Shown here one piece after another: positions 25,225 through 34,272 of a stretch of 64,000 nt of DNA. Source of the DNA: Roseovarius carneus (GTDB taxonomy: Bacteria; Pseudomonadota; Alphaproteobacteria; Rhodobacterales; Rhodobacteraceae); assembly GCF_020141465.1 (NCBI RefSeq), contig NZ_JAHSPD010000001.1, forward strand, positions 1,904,374-1,968,373, written 5' to 3'. Numbering within the stretch: the first letter of the stretch is position 1; each line of letters opens with the position of its first letter. The notes under the pieces are model-generated. The model searched no databases, was not told the DNA's origin, and saw only the letters and a list, made by a program, of their open reading frames with translations. A program made the position numbers and the translations under genes.

Positions 25225-26235
25225 ATGCGAATGGTTTGGCAAAATCTGACAGAGGTGGAGGCGGCACTGGACGCGCAAACTGGCCCGGATGCGGTGGCGT
25301 GGGCGGGTGCACAGGCGCGCACGCAAAGCCTGACCAAGCCACCCGGTTCCTTGGGGCAATTGGAGGTGCTGGCCGTGTGGTATTGCGGCTGGCGTGGCGA
25401 TGCGCGCGCTAAGATGCACGCGCCGCAAATCATTGTTTTTGCAGGAAACCACGGGATTACCGCGCAAGGTGTGTCTGCATTCCCGCCCGAGGTGACCGCA
25501 CAGATGGTCGCTAATTTCAACGCGGGCGGTGCGGCGATCAATCAACTGGCCAAGCTTCAAGGCGCGCGGCTGGACGTGCAGGCGCTTGATCTTGACCGGC
25601 CCACGCAGGATTTCACCACCGGCCCTGCGATGGACGATGCGGAGCTTCTGACGGCGCTGAACGAAGGGGCGAAGGCGGTCTCGGGCGAGGCTGATCTGCT
25701 GGTCGTGGGCGAGATGGGGATTGGTAACACGACGAGTGCCGCCGCGATTGCGCATCTGCTTTACGGCGGTGCGGCGAGCGATTGGGTTGGCCGTGGCACG
25801 GGCGTGGATGATGTGGGCCTTGCGCTCAAGGCGGCTGTGGTGCGCGCAGGTGCGGCACGTCACGTGGGGGCGCAGGGCCTGCGCATTCTGGGCGCTGTCG
25901 GCGGGCGGGAGCTTGCCGCGATGGCCGGGGCAATTTTGCAGGCGCGGCGCTTGAGAATTCCGGTGCTTCTGGACGGGTTCATCTGCACCGCTGCCGCGGC
26001 CTGTCTGGAGGCGGCTAAACCGGGCGCGCTCGATCACTGCATGGCGGCGCATGTAAGCGCCGAAGGCGGGCACGCATGTCTGCTGGAGCGGATTGGAAAA
26101 ACGCCTCTTATGGCGCTCGATATGCGGCTTGGTGAGGCATCGGGGGGGGCGGTCGCCATAGGCCTTTTGCGCGCGGCACTCGCGTGTCACAACGGTATGG
26201 CCACATTTGAAGAAGCCGCAGTCAGCGGCGGCTAA
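25225..26235 (+). CDS. cobT: Nicotinate-nucleotide--dimethylbenzimidazole phosphoribosyltransferase CobT
   Basis: Makes alpha-ribazole phosphate, the lower-ligand precursor of cobalamin. The family pattern is complete: SLTKPPGSLGQLE, FAGNHGITAQGVSAFP, MGIGNTTSAAAI and LLDGFICTAAAA. The C-terminal part has HVSAEGGHA and MRLGEASGGAVAIGLL. The length of 336 residues is normal. ATG codons at 25225 and 25231 are both possible. The frame is open for over 300 bases further upstream, but that part is antisense to cobS. Also called cobU in the aerobic pathway. Confidence 0.95.
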   Translation: MRMVWQNLTEVEAALDAQTGPDAVAWAGAQARTQSLTKPPGSLGQLEVLAVWYCGWRGDARAKMHAPQIIVFAGNHGITAQGVSAFPPEVTAQMVANFNAGGAAINQLAKLQGARLDVQALDLDRPTQDFTTGPAMDDAELLTALNEGAKAVSGEADLLVVGEMGIGNTTSAAAIAHLLYGGAASDWVGRGTGVDDVGLALKAAVVRAGAARHVGAQGLRILGAVGGRELAAMAGAILQARRLRIPVLLDGFICTAAAACLEAAKPGALDHCMAAHVSAEGGHACLLERIGKTPLMALDMRLGEASGGAVAIGLLRAALACHNGMATFEEAAVSGG

Positions 26236-26241
26236 CCGTGT

Positions 26242-28140
26242 CTACCCGTTGGATTTCTTACTCTCCGCCGTGGTCACTTCAAGCTGTGACAAAAGCATGG
26301 TCTCCAATTCCTGCTCCAACTCCTTGGCGCGGGCAATATAGGCCGCATTCTCCACGGTGGGTTTCTCGGGGTCCCAAAGAGCCGCCAGCTCGCGCACCGA
26401 ATGGCGGTCATGGCGATAGAACGTGTCTTCCAGCTCGGACGCCTCAAACTCTGTCAGCCCAACATTCTCAAGCACATAGCGTCCGGCGCGCAAGGATGCG
26501 TCAAACATCTCGCGCACGATGTCATTCGCTCCTGCCTGATAAAGGCGGAACACATGGGTGCGATCGCGCGCGCGCGCCACGATATGCAGGTCCGGCCGCT
26601 CGCGCCGCGCGAACTTGATCAGGCGGACCGAGGCATCCGGATCGTCGATGGCGACGACAAGCACGCGCGCGGCTGCAAGCCCTGCGGCGTTGAGCATATC
26701 GGGGCGGGTGGGGTCGCCGAAGAAGCCTTTGACACCAAAGCGGCGCATCCGCTGGATCGCCTCCAAATCATGGTCGAGCACCACGGTCTTGAACCCCGCA
26801 GAGCGCACCAAGCGGTTCACGATCTGCCCGAAGCGGCCAATGCCGACGACGATCACCGGGCCTTGGTCGTCCACCTCGTCAAACGCGTGATCGGGTGTTG
26901 CCTCCTCCATCCTGCGCGACAGGACGTCATAGGAGATGAACAAAAGCGGTGTGATCAGCATCGAGAGTGCCACGATCAGAAGTAGGATTTCGGAAAGTTC
27001 GCGCGGGATCGCGTTTTGCGACAACGAAAAGGAGATCAACACGAAGCCGAACTCCCCCGCCTGCGCGAGGCTGAGCGTGAAGAGCCATTGCGCGCGCCCC
27101 TTGAGGCCAAAGATGCGCCCGAGCACGTAGAGGATACCGCCCTTGAGCAGCATCATCGACAGGGTCAACGCAAGGATCATCATGGGCGCCGTGAAGAGGA
27201 TATCGAAATTGATCCCTGCGCCTACGGTGATGAAGAAAAGGCCCAAGAGCAGGCCTTTGAAAGGGGCAATGTCGGATTCAAGCTCGTGGCGAAATTCGCT
27301 GTTGGCCAGCACCACACCCGCAAGGAAGGCGCCGAGCGCCGGAGACTGGCTTACCAGATACATCACGAAGGAGATGGCCACGACAATGAGCAGCGCCAGC
27401 GCCGTATACATCTCGCGCAGGCGGGCGGCGTGGATATAGCGAAAGACGGGCCGTGTGAGGTAGATGCCTGTGAGGATAATGGCCGCCACAGCGCCCAGAG
27501 TGACCAGGGTGACCGCCCAGCCGGGAAGGCCCGCGACAAGCGAATAGTTCGCCGCGTGATGCGCGCCGCCATGGCCTGCACCCGCCGCCTGTTCAAGCAC
27601 ACCGGAGAGCACATCCTCGGGCGTCTTTTGCAGCGCCAGAAGCGGCAGCAGGGCGAGCATGGGGATCACGGCAATATCTTGGGTCAGCAGCACCGAGAAG
27701 GACGAGCGCCCGCCTTTGGTCTGCATCAGCCCCTTTTCCGACAGGGTTTGCAGCACGATGGCGGTGGATGACAACGCCATGATGAGGCCGATGGCAAGCG
27801 CCACGCTCCAGACCTGTCCCAGCGCCATGGCAGCCCCCATCACCGCCAGCGTGGTCAGCACGATCTGAAGCCCGCCAAGGCCCAACAGCCTGTGGCGCAT
27901 GTCCCAAAGCGCGCGTGGCTCAAGCTCCAGCCCGATGATGAAGAGCATCATCACCACGCCAAATTCGGCGAAATGTTGCAGCTCGGCCGTCTCATTTCCC
28001 ACAAGGCCAATCACCGGCCCGATCAGGATGCCTGCCGCGAGATAGCCCAGCACGGAGCCAAGCCCGAGACGTGCGGCAATGGGCACGGCAATCACCGCCG
28101 CCGCGAGATAGATGGACGCCTGATAGAGGAAGCCTTCCAT
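26242..28140 (-). CDS. Kef-type monovalent cation:proton antiporter (CPA2)
   Basis: A 632-residue protein with an N-terminal membrane domain of about 12 hydrophobic helices, including FGVVMMLFIIGLELEP, SSTAIVLQ and LAGVVLANSEFRHELESDI. A C-terminal RCK_N nucleotide-binding domain begins VIVVGIGRFGQIVNRLV, as in KefB/KefC. It is expected to exchange potassium or another cation for protons in the inner membrane, gated by nucleotide or glutathione adducts. The ATG at 28140 has AAGGCGG upstream on its strand. It converges with cobT with only six bases between the stops. Confidence 0.9.
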   Translation of the reverse strand: MEGFLYQASIYLAAAVIAVPIAARLGLGSVLGYLAAGILIGPVIGLVGNETAELQHFAEFGVVMMLFIIGLELEPRALWDMRHRLLGLGGLQIVLTTLAVMGAAMALGQVWSVALAIGLIMALSSTAIVLQTLSEKGLMQTKGGRSSFSVLLTQDIAVIPMLALLPLLALQKTPEDVLSGVLEQAAGAGHGGAHHAANYSLVAGLPGWAVTLVTLGAVAAIILTGIYLTRPVFRYIHAARLREMYTALALLIVVAISFVMYLVSQSPALGAFLAGVVLANSEFRHELESDIAPFKGLLLGLFFITVGAGINFDILFTAPMMILALTLSMMLLKGGILYVLGRIFGLKGRAQWLFTLSLAQAGEFGFVLISFSLSQNAIPRELSEILLLIVALSMLITPLLFISYDVLSRRMEEATPDHAFDEVDDQGPVIVVGIGRFGQIVNRLVRSAGFKTVVLDHDLEAIQRMRRFGVKGFFGDPTRPDMLNAAGLAAARVLVVAIDDPDASVRLIKFARRERPDLHIVARARDRTHVFRLYQAGANDIVREMFDASLRAGRYVLENVGLTEFEASELEDTFYRHDRHSVRELAALWDPEKPTVENAAYIARAKELEQELETMLLSQLEVTTAESKKSNG

Positions 28141-28297
28141 GCCCCGCCTTTCGCCAATGTGCGCAACCGCTACCGCAAAAGCGCTGTAGGGCCAGCCGCA
28201 CCACCTTACCGAGCGTGTCGGGCTGTGCAATGCGCTATAGCGGCAATTGAGGCAATGGGCCCTGAACGCGGCTCGCAAGCCCTCTGGGGAACTTAAA

Positions 28298-28404
28298 GCG
28301 TTTCGCGAAAAACCTGAACCACTGGTTTTCGTGAAACGCGCACATCATTTGAGCGTTCCGCGCGTTTCGCCTCGATTGAGTGTCTCAAGTTTAAGGTGAA
28401 ACGC
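28298..28404. repeat. Pair of inverted-repeat elements
   Basis: Element 1 has arms GCGTTTCGCGAAAAACC (28298-28314) and GGTTTTCGTGAAACGC (28324-28339), complementary apart from one mismatch and one extra A. Element 2 has arms GCGTTTCGCCT (28362-28372) and AGGTGAAACGC (28394-28404) with one mismatch, enclosing a perfect TTGAG/CTCAA hairpin. Both share the GCGTTTC/GAAACGC end. The second ends one base from the stop codon of the next gene. They look like members of a dispersed palindromic family and could serve as transcript ends for that gene. Confidence 0.65.
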
Positions 28405-28405
28405 T

Positions 28406-31141
28406 TTAGCTTTGTGGCATTTGCAGGGTCAGGTTGCGCCCGCGTTTGACATAGCGCAGTTCGCTGTCGCCGATAGCGGCCACCTGACCCCCATCGAGCC
28501 TGTCGCCGACCTGCACCTTTTTATACCGCCCATTGCCCAATCGGACGAGGGCGCGGCGGCTGTTGGGGGAGCCGTAGACGCCGATGAGGTTAATCTTGCG
28601 CAGGTTGATCGCGTTTTTCTGCGTGGCTTCCCGTGCGACGGAGGCGCGCGATGGGAGCGATGGTGTGAGAACCTGCGCCACGGGCACGGGGGTCGCTGCG
28701 GTTTGCTCCTGAATGCGCTCGACCGTGCTGGCGAAATCCGAGGGGCGGGTGTTTGGCGTGAGGGAGGCGCTGACCGCCTGTGCCGTTGGATTTTCAAAGA
28801 GAGACGGATCAACGGGGGCCGCTTGCGCCGCATCGGTCAGCGCACGGTTGAGGGCGTCTTGATCAATCAGCGGCGTCGCAGGGCTGTCATCGCTGCGCAA
28901 GGTGGCGGCGCTGGCATTTTGCTCAGGTGCGGCTTCTACCGCACTTGCGGCGGCTGCGATCTCTGCGGGACGCGCACGCGGGCGCAGCGCGGCAAGGACC
29001 GCATCGGTCTCTGACAGGGCCGCTGTCTCGGTTTGGGTCTCGATCTCGGCGGCGGCCCCATCTTCGGGCGCGAGGCCTTCGGGGCGAGCACGCGGGCGCA
29101 ACCCGGCAAGAGCAGGGTCTGCGGTAACATCTGCGGTGACATCTGCGGCGGGATCGACTTCGGGCGCCTCGGCCTGCGCTGTCTCAGGTGCCGTTGCGTC
29201 GGGCTCTGCCTCGTCTGCGGGCGTCAGGGCGGCTTCTGTAACCGTCGCCTCGGGCTCTGGCGCAGCGGGCAAGCGGTCGAAGAACCCTTCGGGCGGCAGA
29301 AGGGCTGGTCTGCCGGCCACAAGGCGAATGCCTTCGGGGCTGACGATGCCGTCTTGTACGGCGCGGATAAATCCACGCGAATCGAATTCGAAAAGCACCC
29401 CTGCGGGTGGCGGATCAAACTGGGCGGCCACAGGCATTTCGCGCACTGGTGGGCTGATGAGGCGAGACGCCTCAGGCAGGCGCAACCCGGGGTCTGTTGC
29501 GGCCTCATAGACATCCGTGGTGCCGATTGCCGGCCCATCGCCGCTGGGTGGATTGGGGGCCATCTGCCAGATGCCCGTTGCGGCGTAGCGCGCGAGCGCC
29601 TCGCTGGGTGAGAGGGCTTCGGGCAGGTCAGGCAGGGGCGTGATCTCGGGCAATGGGGCGATGTCTTCTGATCCGGGGGGCTCGGGCTCCAAGGCGGCCA
29701 GATCTTCGCCCGTGCTGGAAGGCAGCGGGATGATCTCGGGCGTTTCATCCCCAGCTGAGACCTCGGAGACCTTGATATCTTTCGGCCCACCAAACAGGCG
29801 CGCAAGCCCATCATCAAGGAAGACCGAGGCCCACGCAGCGACCCCGACTAAAAAGAGCAGGAGAACCGCCGTGAGGATCAGGCCCAGAAACCGCGGTTTG
29901 CCGCCCACTTCGTGTCCGCGTGCGCCAAAGATGGTCATGCGCTCTTTCTCGCGGGCGCGGCGCTTGCGCAGCGCGTCTTTTTCCTCCGGAGTCGCGTCGG
30001 CCTCGGCTTTGGGCGCATCTTTGGGCCGGCGGCGCGAGAAGAACGAACCGGTTTTGAGAGGGGGCGGGGCGAGGTCCGCCTCAGGTATCACCAGCCGCGT
30101 TTCCGGATCGGGGATCAGCGAGGCTGCGGCAGCGGCGATAGCGGGCGTGTCGAGCGCGGGGTCCGCATGCGGTGCGGGGCTGGGCACGGAGGGAGCCGGG
30201 ATGTCGAGGCCCTCATCGGTGACCTGCGCGCCTGATTTGGTGCCTGCTTCGGCGGATGGCTTGGCGTCAACCTTGGGCGGCGTGACAGAGGGGGCCGCCT
30301 TTGGGATTTCTGTGCCGTCGAGCGTGGTCAGGCGGGACGCGCCGCTGAGTTTGGGCGCGGGGCCCTCTGGCGTCTCGGTCCGGGCGGCGCGGATGGTGGC
30401 AAAGCCGCTTGCTGGCGCGCTGGGTTTGTCCTTGGGCGCGTCTTTTGGCTTTGTGGCATCCGGTTGCGGCTCAGGCGCAGGCGTTGAATCAAACTCAGGC
30501 TCAGGTTTCAGATCGAGGTCTGGATTTGCCGTGGTCGCGGCCTCATCCGTGGCTGACGCATCTTCATCGAGGGCGGTCTTTGGCAGCGGTGCGGGGACAG
30601 GTTTGGGCGTTGCTGGTGCGCTGATTATTCTGATGGGCGCGCTGTCACGCTGGATGCTCTCACCCGGTGCGAGGCGGCTGCGCGCATGGGCGGTGGGGCC
30701 GAAAAAAGGCTCGCCCGTGAAGGTGCCATCTTCGGGCATGGCCACAAAACACAGCGGGGTAAAGCCGTACTCCGCAGCAAAGGCCTCGGCCTCGGCCAGT
30801 GTTTCGCGCGCCACGGCGGCGATATGCATCTGCCCGTCCGAGACCGCAAAATCATAGGACAGATCGTCCACCTCGTAAGGTGTGGCCCCTGTCAGCGCAG
30901 TTCGGGCGGCCTCTTCTGGATCGCCGTCTGGCGCGGGCAGTGTGATGAATTTGATCTGGTCATTGGGCAGGACCAGTTTCACGGTTGCACCGCCTGGCGC
31001 CTTGGCGCGCAAGCGGGCCAGATCGCCCATGAGATCCGCGCTCGCCAGAGACACCTCGCCCAGATTGGTCCAGCCAGGGAAAGCCCGTTGGAGCAGGCTG
31101 ATGCCCTCGAACGAAAGGGTGAGCGCGAAATTTGGTTTCAT
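28406..31141 (-). CDS. Large bitopic protein with GspL/PilM-like and GspC/PilP-like ends
   Basis: About 911 residues from MKPNFALTLSFEGI. Residues 1-135 resemble the cytoplasmic part of GspL/PilM, with KLVLPNDQIKFITLP, a Tyr-acidic strand LSYDFAVSDGQ and IAAVARETL. Residues 170-410 are Pro/Ala/Glu-rich linker with a basic patch before one membrane helix at about 418-441 (LGLILTAVLLLFLVGVAAWA). A long acidic periplasmic region contains three related L-P-RP motifs. The last 60 residues (IGVYGSPNSRRALVRL, then VGDRLDGGQVAAIG) match the GspC homology region/PilP fold. The frame can start at 31191 (17 more residues), but neither start has a clear ribosome-binding site. No other secretion or pilus gene is nearby. 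Function is not established; I infer an envelope-spanning assembly or linking role. Confidence 0.75.
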   Translation of the reverse strand: MKPNFALTLSFEGISLLQRAFPGWTNLGEVSLASADLMGDLARLRAKAPGGATVKLVLPNDQIKFITLPAPDGDPEEAARTALTGATPYEVDDLSYDFAVSDGQMHIAAVARETLAEAEAFAAEYGFTPLCFVAMPEDGTFTGEPFFGPTAHARSRLAPGESIQRDSAPIRIISAPATPKPVPAPLPKTALDEDASATDEAATTANPDLDLKPEPEFDSTPAPEPQPDATKPKDAPKDKPSAPASGFATIRAARTETPEGPAPKLSGASRLTTLDGTEIPKAAPSVTPPKVDAKPSAEAGTKSGAQVTDEGLDIPAPSVPSPAPHADPALDTPAIAAAAASLIPDPETRLVIPEADLAPPPLKTGSFFSRRRPKDAPKAEADATPEEKDALRKRRAREKERMTIFGARGHEVGGKPRFLGLILTAVLLLFLVGVAAWASVFLDDGLARLFGGPKDIKVSEVSAGDETPEIIPLPSSTGEDLAALEPEPPGSEDIAPLPEITPLPDLPEALSPSEALARYAATGIWQMAPNPPSGDGPAIGTTDVYEAATDPGLRLPEASRLISPPVREMPVAAQFDPPPAGVLFEFDSRGFIRAVQDGIVSPEGIRLVAGRPALLPPEGFFDRLPAAPEPEATVTEAALTPADEAEPDATAPETAQAEAPEVDPAADVTADVTADPALAGLRPRARPEGLAPEDGAAAEIETQTETAALSETDAVLAALRPRARPAEIAAAASAVEAAPEQNASAATLRSDDSPATPLIDQDALNRALTDAAQAAPVDPSLFENPTAQAVSASLTPNTRPSDFASTVERIQEQTAATPVPVAQVLTPSLPSRASVAREATQKNAINLRKINLIGVYGSPNSRRALVRLGNGRYKKVQVGDRLDGGQVAAIGDSELRYVKRGRNLTLQMPQS

Positions 31142-31278
31142 CTCAAACGATCTAGCAGTGTCTGGCCGGGTTTTGGACCCTTCGCCCATCATTGCGTAAG
31201 GTTACAGCAGGTTATTGCCGAGGGAAAGCCCGCGCGGGCCGTGCGGGCGGAAACGTGTCGCGTGATTGGACTGGGGCA

Positions 31279-31332
31279 TTTGGCGCGTTCAGCGCGCCAA
31301 AGAGGCCGGGGCGGTGGGTGACCTGCCCCGGC
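31279..31332 (-). terminator. Tandem hairpins downstream of metY
   Basis: Just after the metY stop on its strand are an 8-bp stem (31305-31312/31325-31332, extendable by GGT/ACC) and a perfect 9-bp stem (31279-31287/31293-31301, arm TTTGGCGCG). There is no long U-run, so termination strength is uncertain. Confidence 0.45.
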
Positions 31333-31342
31333 TCCATGTGGT

Positions 31343-32620
31343 TTAGCCCGCTTTGGTCAGGGCCTGATCGAGATCGGCGATGAGATCGTCTGCATCCTCG
31401 GTCCCGATGGAGATGCGCACAACGCCCGGCCCGGCACCTGCGGCCACTTGTTGCTCCGCCGTGAGCTGCCGGTGAGTGGTGGAGGCCGAGTGGATCACGA
31501 GGCTGCGCGTGTCGCCCAGATTGGCCACATGCGAGAACAGCTCCAGCGCGTCCACGAATTTCACACAAGAGTCGTAGCCGCCCTTAAGCTCAATCGTGAA
31601 GAGGCCGCTGGCCCCGCGTGGGCAGACCGTTTTGACCCGATCATGATAGGGCGAGCTTTTGAGACCCGCATAGGTGACAGCCGCCACGCGGTCGTGTTTT
31701 TCGAGCCATTCGGAGATCACCGTGGCGTTTTCCACATGGCGCTGCATCCGCAGGCTCAGCGTCTCAATTCCCATCAGCGTGTAATGCGCCGCTTGGGGGT
31801 TCAGCGTCATCCCCAGATCGCGCAAACCGATGGCGATGCCATGGAACGTGAAGGCGAGCGGGCCGAAGGTCTCGTGGAATTTGAGGCCGTGATAGGCAGG
31901 CTCGGGCGCGCTGAGCGACGGAAACTTGTTGGATGCTGACCAATCGAACGTGCCGCTATCGACCACGACCCCGCCCGTGACGGTGCCATTGCCGGTGAGG
32001 TATTTGGTCATGGAATGCACCACGAGGGTCGCGCCATGCTCGATCGGACGGCAGAGATAGGGCGTGGCCGTGGTGTTATCCACGATCAGCGGAATGCCCG
32101 CCGCATCGGCCACATCGGCCACGGCGCGCAGATCGGCGATATGGCCGCCCGGATTGGCGATGGATTCGCAGAAAACTGCGCGGGTGTCGTCGTCAATGGC
32201 CGCTTTGATCGCGTCCATATCGTCGATATCGACGAATTTCGCGGACCAGCCGAAGCGCTTGATCGTCTGGCTGAACTGCGTGACTGACCCGCCATAAAGG
32301 CGCGTGGAGACCACGACATTGCGGCCCGGCTCCATGATCGGGAAAAGCGCCATGATCTGCGCCGCGTGCCCCGACGAACAGCAAACCGCGCCCGAACCGC
32401 CTTCAAGGGTCGCGACACGTTCTTGCAGGGCCGCCACGGTTGGGTTGGTCAGGCGCGAGTAGATGTAGCCCACCTCTTGAAGGTTGAAGAGGGCCGCTGC
32501 GTGCTCTGCGTCGCGGAAGACATAGGCCGTGGTCTGATAGATCGGCACCTGACGCGCGCCGGTTGCCGGATCGGGTCGTGCGCCCGCGTGAATTTGCAAT
32601 GTGTCGAAACCGTAGGCCAT
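31343..32620 (-). CDS. metY: O-acetylhomoserine sulfhydrylase MetY (aminocarboxypropyltransferase)
   Basis: PLP enzyme of the Cys/Met metabolism family that makes homocysteine directly from O-acetylhomoserine and sulfide in methionine synthesis. The N-terminus GFDTLQIHAGARPDPATGAR is characteristic, with YIYSRLTNPTVAALQ and the PLP lysine in HSMTKYLTGNG. The C-terminal part has HSASTTHRQLT. The length of 425 residues fits MetY better than the shorter MetZ/MetB. GAGAGG lies upstream of the ATG at 32620. I find no SAM-II or other riboswitch pattern in the short leader. Confidence 0.94.
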   Translation of the reverse strand: MAYGFDTLQIHAGARPDPATGARQVPIYQTTAYVFRDAEHAAALFNLQEVGYIYSRLTNPTVAALQERVATLEGGSGAVCCSSGHAAQIMALFPIMEPGRNVVVSTRLYGGSVTQFSQTIKRFGWSAKFVDIDDMDAIKAAIDDDTRAVFCESIANPGGHIADLRAVADVADAAGIPLIVDNTTATPYLCRPIEHGATLVVHSMTKYLTGNGTVTGGVVVDSGTFDWSASNKFPSLSAPEPAYHGLKFHETFGPLAFTFHGIAIGLRDLGMTLNPQAAHYTLMGIETLSLRMQRHVENATVISEWLEKHDRVAAVTYAGLKSSPYHDRVKTVCPRGASGLFTIELKGGYDSCVKFVDALELFSHVANLGDTRSLVIHSASTTHRQLTAEQQVAAGAGPGVVRISIGTEDADDLIADLDQALTKAG

Positions 32621-32695
32621 GAGATGCCTCTCTCCCGTGATGAATGTTGTCGCTGTAATTACGCCATTGCTGCGGCGGCGTCCAGCGGCGGGCGC

Positions 32696-33070
32696 TCAAG
32701 CGTCGGGGTCTTTCGGCGGCTTTTGCAGGGGGGCGCTGTGGTTATGCGGCGCGCGGCCCGTGAGCAGATAGGCCACGCTTAAAAGCGCGCGTTTGAGCCA
32801 GCCAGCGGGGCCGGGGCGGACCGTGGGCACGGCGCTTGTGTGGCTGGGCAAAGCGCGCAGGAAGGCCAGCGCCTCGGGCGCTTCATGGGCCGGCACACGG
32901 ATTGGGATGCCGCCCAACGCAGTGCTGAGATAGGGCAGTGTGTGGACTGTGTGAAACCCCGGCGCGGAGGGCGAAAAGCCCGCACCCTCAAGGGCCGCGA
33001 TGGTTAGGCTCGCCTCTAGCGATGATCCCGCGCGCGCAATCTGCACAAGACCGCCGCTCACCGCATCCAA
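32696..33070 (-). CDS. DUF2007 domain protein
   Basis: A 124-residue protein with the DUF2007 (putative signal-transducing) fold: an N-terminal ARAGSSLEASLTIAALEGAGF strand-helix and IPIRVPAHEAPEALAFLRAL, followed by a basic C-terminal extension with a weakly hydrophobic stretch. Its start overlaps the end of the upstream gene by 13 bases, so it is co-transcribed with that gene. The biochemical role of the family is unknown. Confidence 0.75.
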   Translation of the reverse strand: MDAVSGGLVQIARAGSSLEASLTIAALEGAGFSPSAPGFHTVHTLPYLSTALGGIPIRVPAHEAPEALAFLRALPSHTSAVPTVRPGPAGWLKRALLSVAYLLTGRAPHNHSAPLQKPPKDPDA

Positions 33071-34050
33071 AACCCGTTGCGCTTGATCTGATTGCGGATC
33101 GCCTGCTCTCTGCGGGGCAGGTTATCCTGATCGAACATATCGCGGACTTTCATGCCGCGTCTCTGGTAGACCATCCGTTTGATCGGGTCGTATTCCTTGA
33201 CCACGCGCTTGATGCGATTTGGCCCGCAGACATGGTGCAGCACCTCCACAACATGATCGCTTTCGCGGGCATAAAGCAGCGGAAGCAGGCGGTAATGGCA
33301 AGTGGTCGCCCCATCCAGCCAGCCCTCGGGCAGGGTATCGCGCCCGCCGCCAAGCGCATGGATCACCAAGGGAAGTGCCACTTGATCGAGCCACGGATCA
33401 AGCTCTTGGCAGACCAGCGTATCGGGCGGATCATCACGGATCGCATTGGCGTATTCTAGAAAGAGCGCGCCGAACGCGTGGGGGCATTTGTAATAGAAGA
33501 ACCCTGCGTTGAAATAGAGATAGCGACGCCAGAATTCATCGGGTTCAGAAAGGTCGAGCGAGCTTTTAAAATCCAGCCCGAATTTGTCATAGAGCGATTT
33601 CCAAATGCCCGCATAGCCGGGGCCATAAAGCTCGGGCTTGGGCCATGTGCCCTCGCGGCGCAGCGAGGCGGAGGGGCGGTCGAAATCAAACGGCACATCC
33701 GAAAGCTCGCCGGTGATCAGCGTGTCGGTGTCGAAGAAGACGAAAGGCTCTCCCTCGGGCAGGGCGTTCAGCATCTCGATCTTGTTGCCATAGGGATATT
33801 TCTGGCCGAAATGGCGGTTCTCGAAGGGCAGGATCTCGGCTCCAAGCTCTGCCAGAAGCGCGCGTGTGTCCTCGCCCCGGATACGCGGATCGCCATCCCA
33901 TTTTGGGCCGGGCTGAGGCTCTGCGATAAAAAGGCGGCCTTGCCAAAGCGGGCTCATCTCGCGCAGCGAGGCGCAAAAAAGGATCGCCTCATATTGCAGC
34001 CGCCCGCCTTGGGCGACGATGGCAATATTGAAATCCGCGCTTCGTGTCAT
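33058..34050 (-). CDS. Unrecognised protein with DxD motif, possible glycosyltransferase
   Basis: A 330-residue cytosolic protein I cannot assign to a named family. It has an FNIAIVAQGGRLQYEA start and FVFFDTDTLITGEL, a DxD motif after a hydrophobic strand as in GT-A glycosyltransferases. YFNAGFFYYKCPHAFG and a conserved-looking QELDPWLDQVALPLVI follow, and the C-terminus is basic. The overall pattern (substrate-holding DxD, then NAG-F, then late aromatic residues) fits a nucleotide-sugar transferase fold, but this is inference. The ATG at 34050 is chosen; 34092 adds 14 residues of low-complexity sequence. It precedes the DUF2007 gene in the same transcript. Confidence 0.65.
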   Translation of the reverse strand: MTRSADFNIAIVAQGGRLQYEAILFCASLREMSPLWQGRLFIAEPQPGPKWDGDPRIRGEDTRALLAELGAEILPFENRHFGQKYPYGNKIEMLNALPEGEPFVFFDTDTLITGELSDVPFDFDRPSASLRREGTWPKPELYGPGYAGIWKSLYDKFGLDFKSSLDLSEPDEFWRRYLYFNAGFFYYKCPHAFGALFLEYANAIRDDPPDTLVCQELDPWLDQVALPLVIHALGGGRDTLPEGWLDGATTCHYRLLPLLYARESDHVVEVLHHVCGPNRIKRVVKEYDPIKRMVYQRRGMKVRDMFDQDNLPRREQAIRNQIKRNGFWMR

Positions 34051-34220
34051 GCCTGTCCGGTCCTGCTCTGCCGTCTTGTTTTGCATCAGCATAGAGGGCT
34101 TGGCACCACCGCGCGAGGTAAAAAAACCTGTCGATTTTCCGCCATGGTTTGGCTGTATCAAGGGGTGAGGTTGGATCTGTTTGAGCAGATCTGGTGCAGT
34201 GGGGGAGCGCCACAAAAAAT

Positions 34221-34255
34221 AAGGGCGCTTCGGGAATACCCAAAGCGCCCTTTTT
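34221..34255. terminator. Bidirectional intrinsic terminator
   Basis: A perfect 10-bp stem AAGGGCGCTT/AAGCGCCCTT (34221-34230/34243-34252) with a GGG/CCC inner pairing. T5 follows on the plus strand, and on the minus strand six T residues follow two bases beyond the stem. It lies 18 bases after the pxpC stop, so its main job is to end the pxp operon transcript on the minus strand. Confidence 0.9.
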
Positions 34256-34272
34256 CGTATCTGGAGCCGCGC

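Noticed and set aside
32621..32695. SAM-II riboswitch before metY
   Set aside because: I could not find the expected pseudoknot pattern in the 75-base leader.
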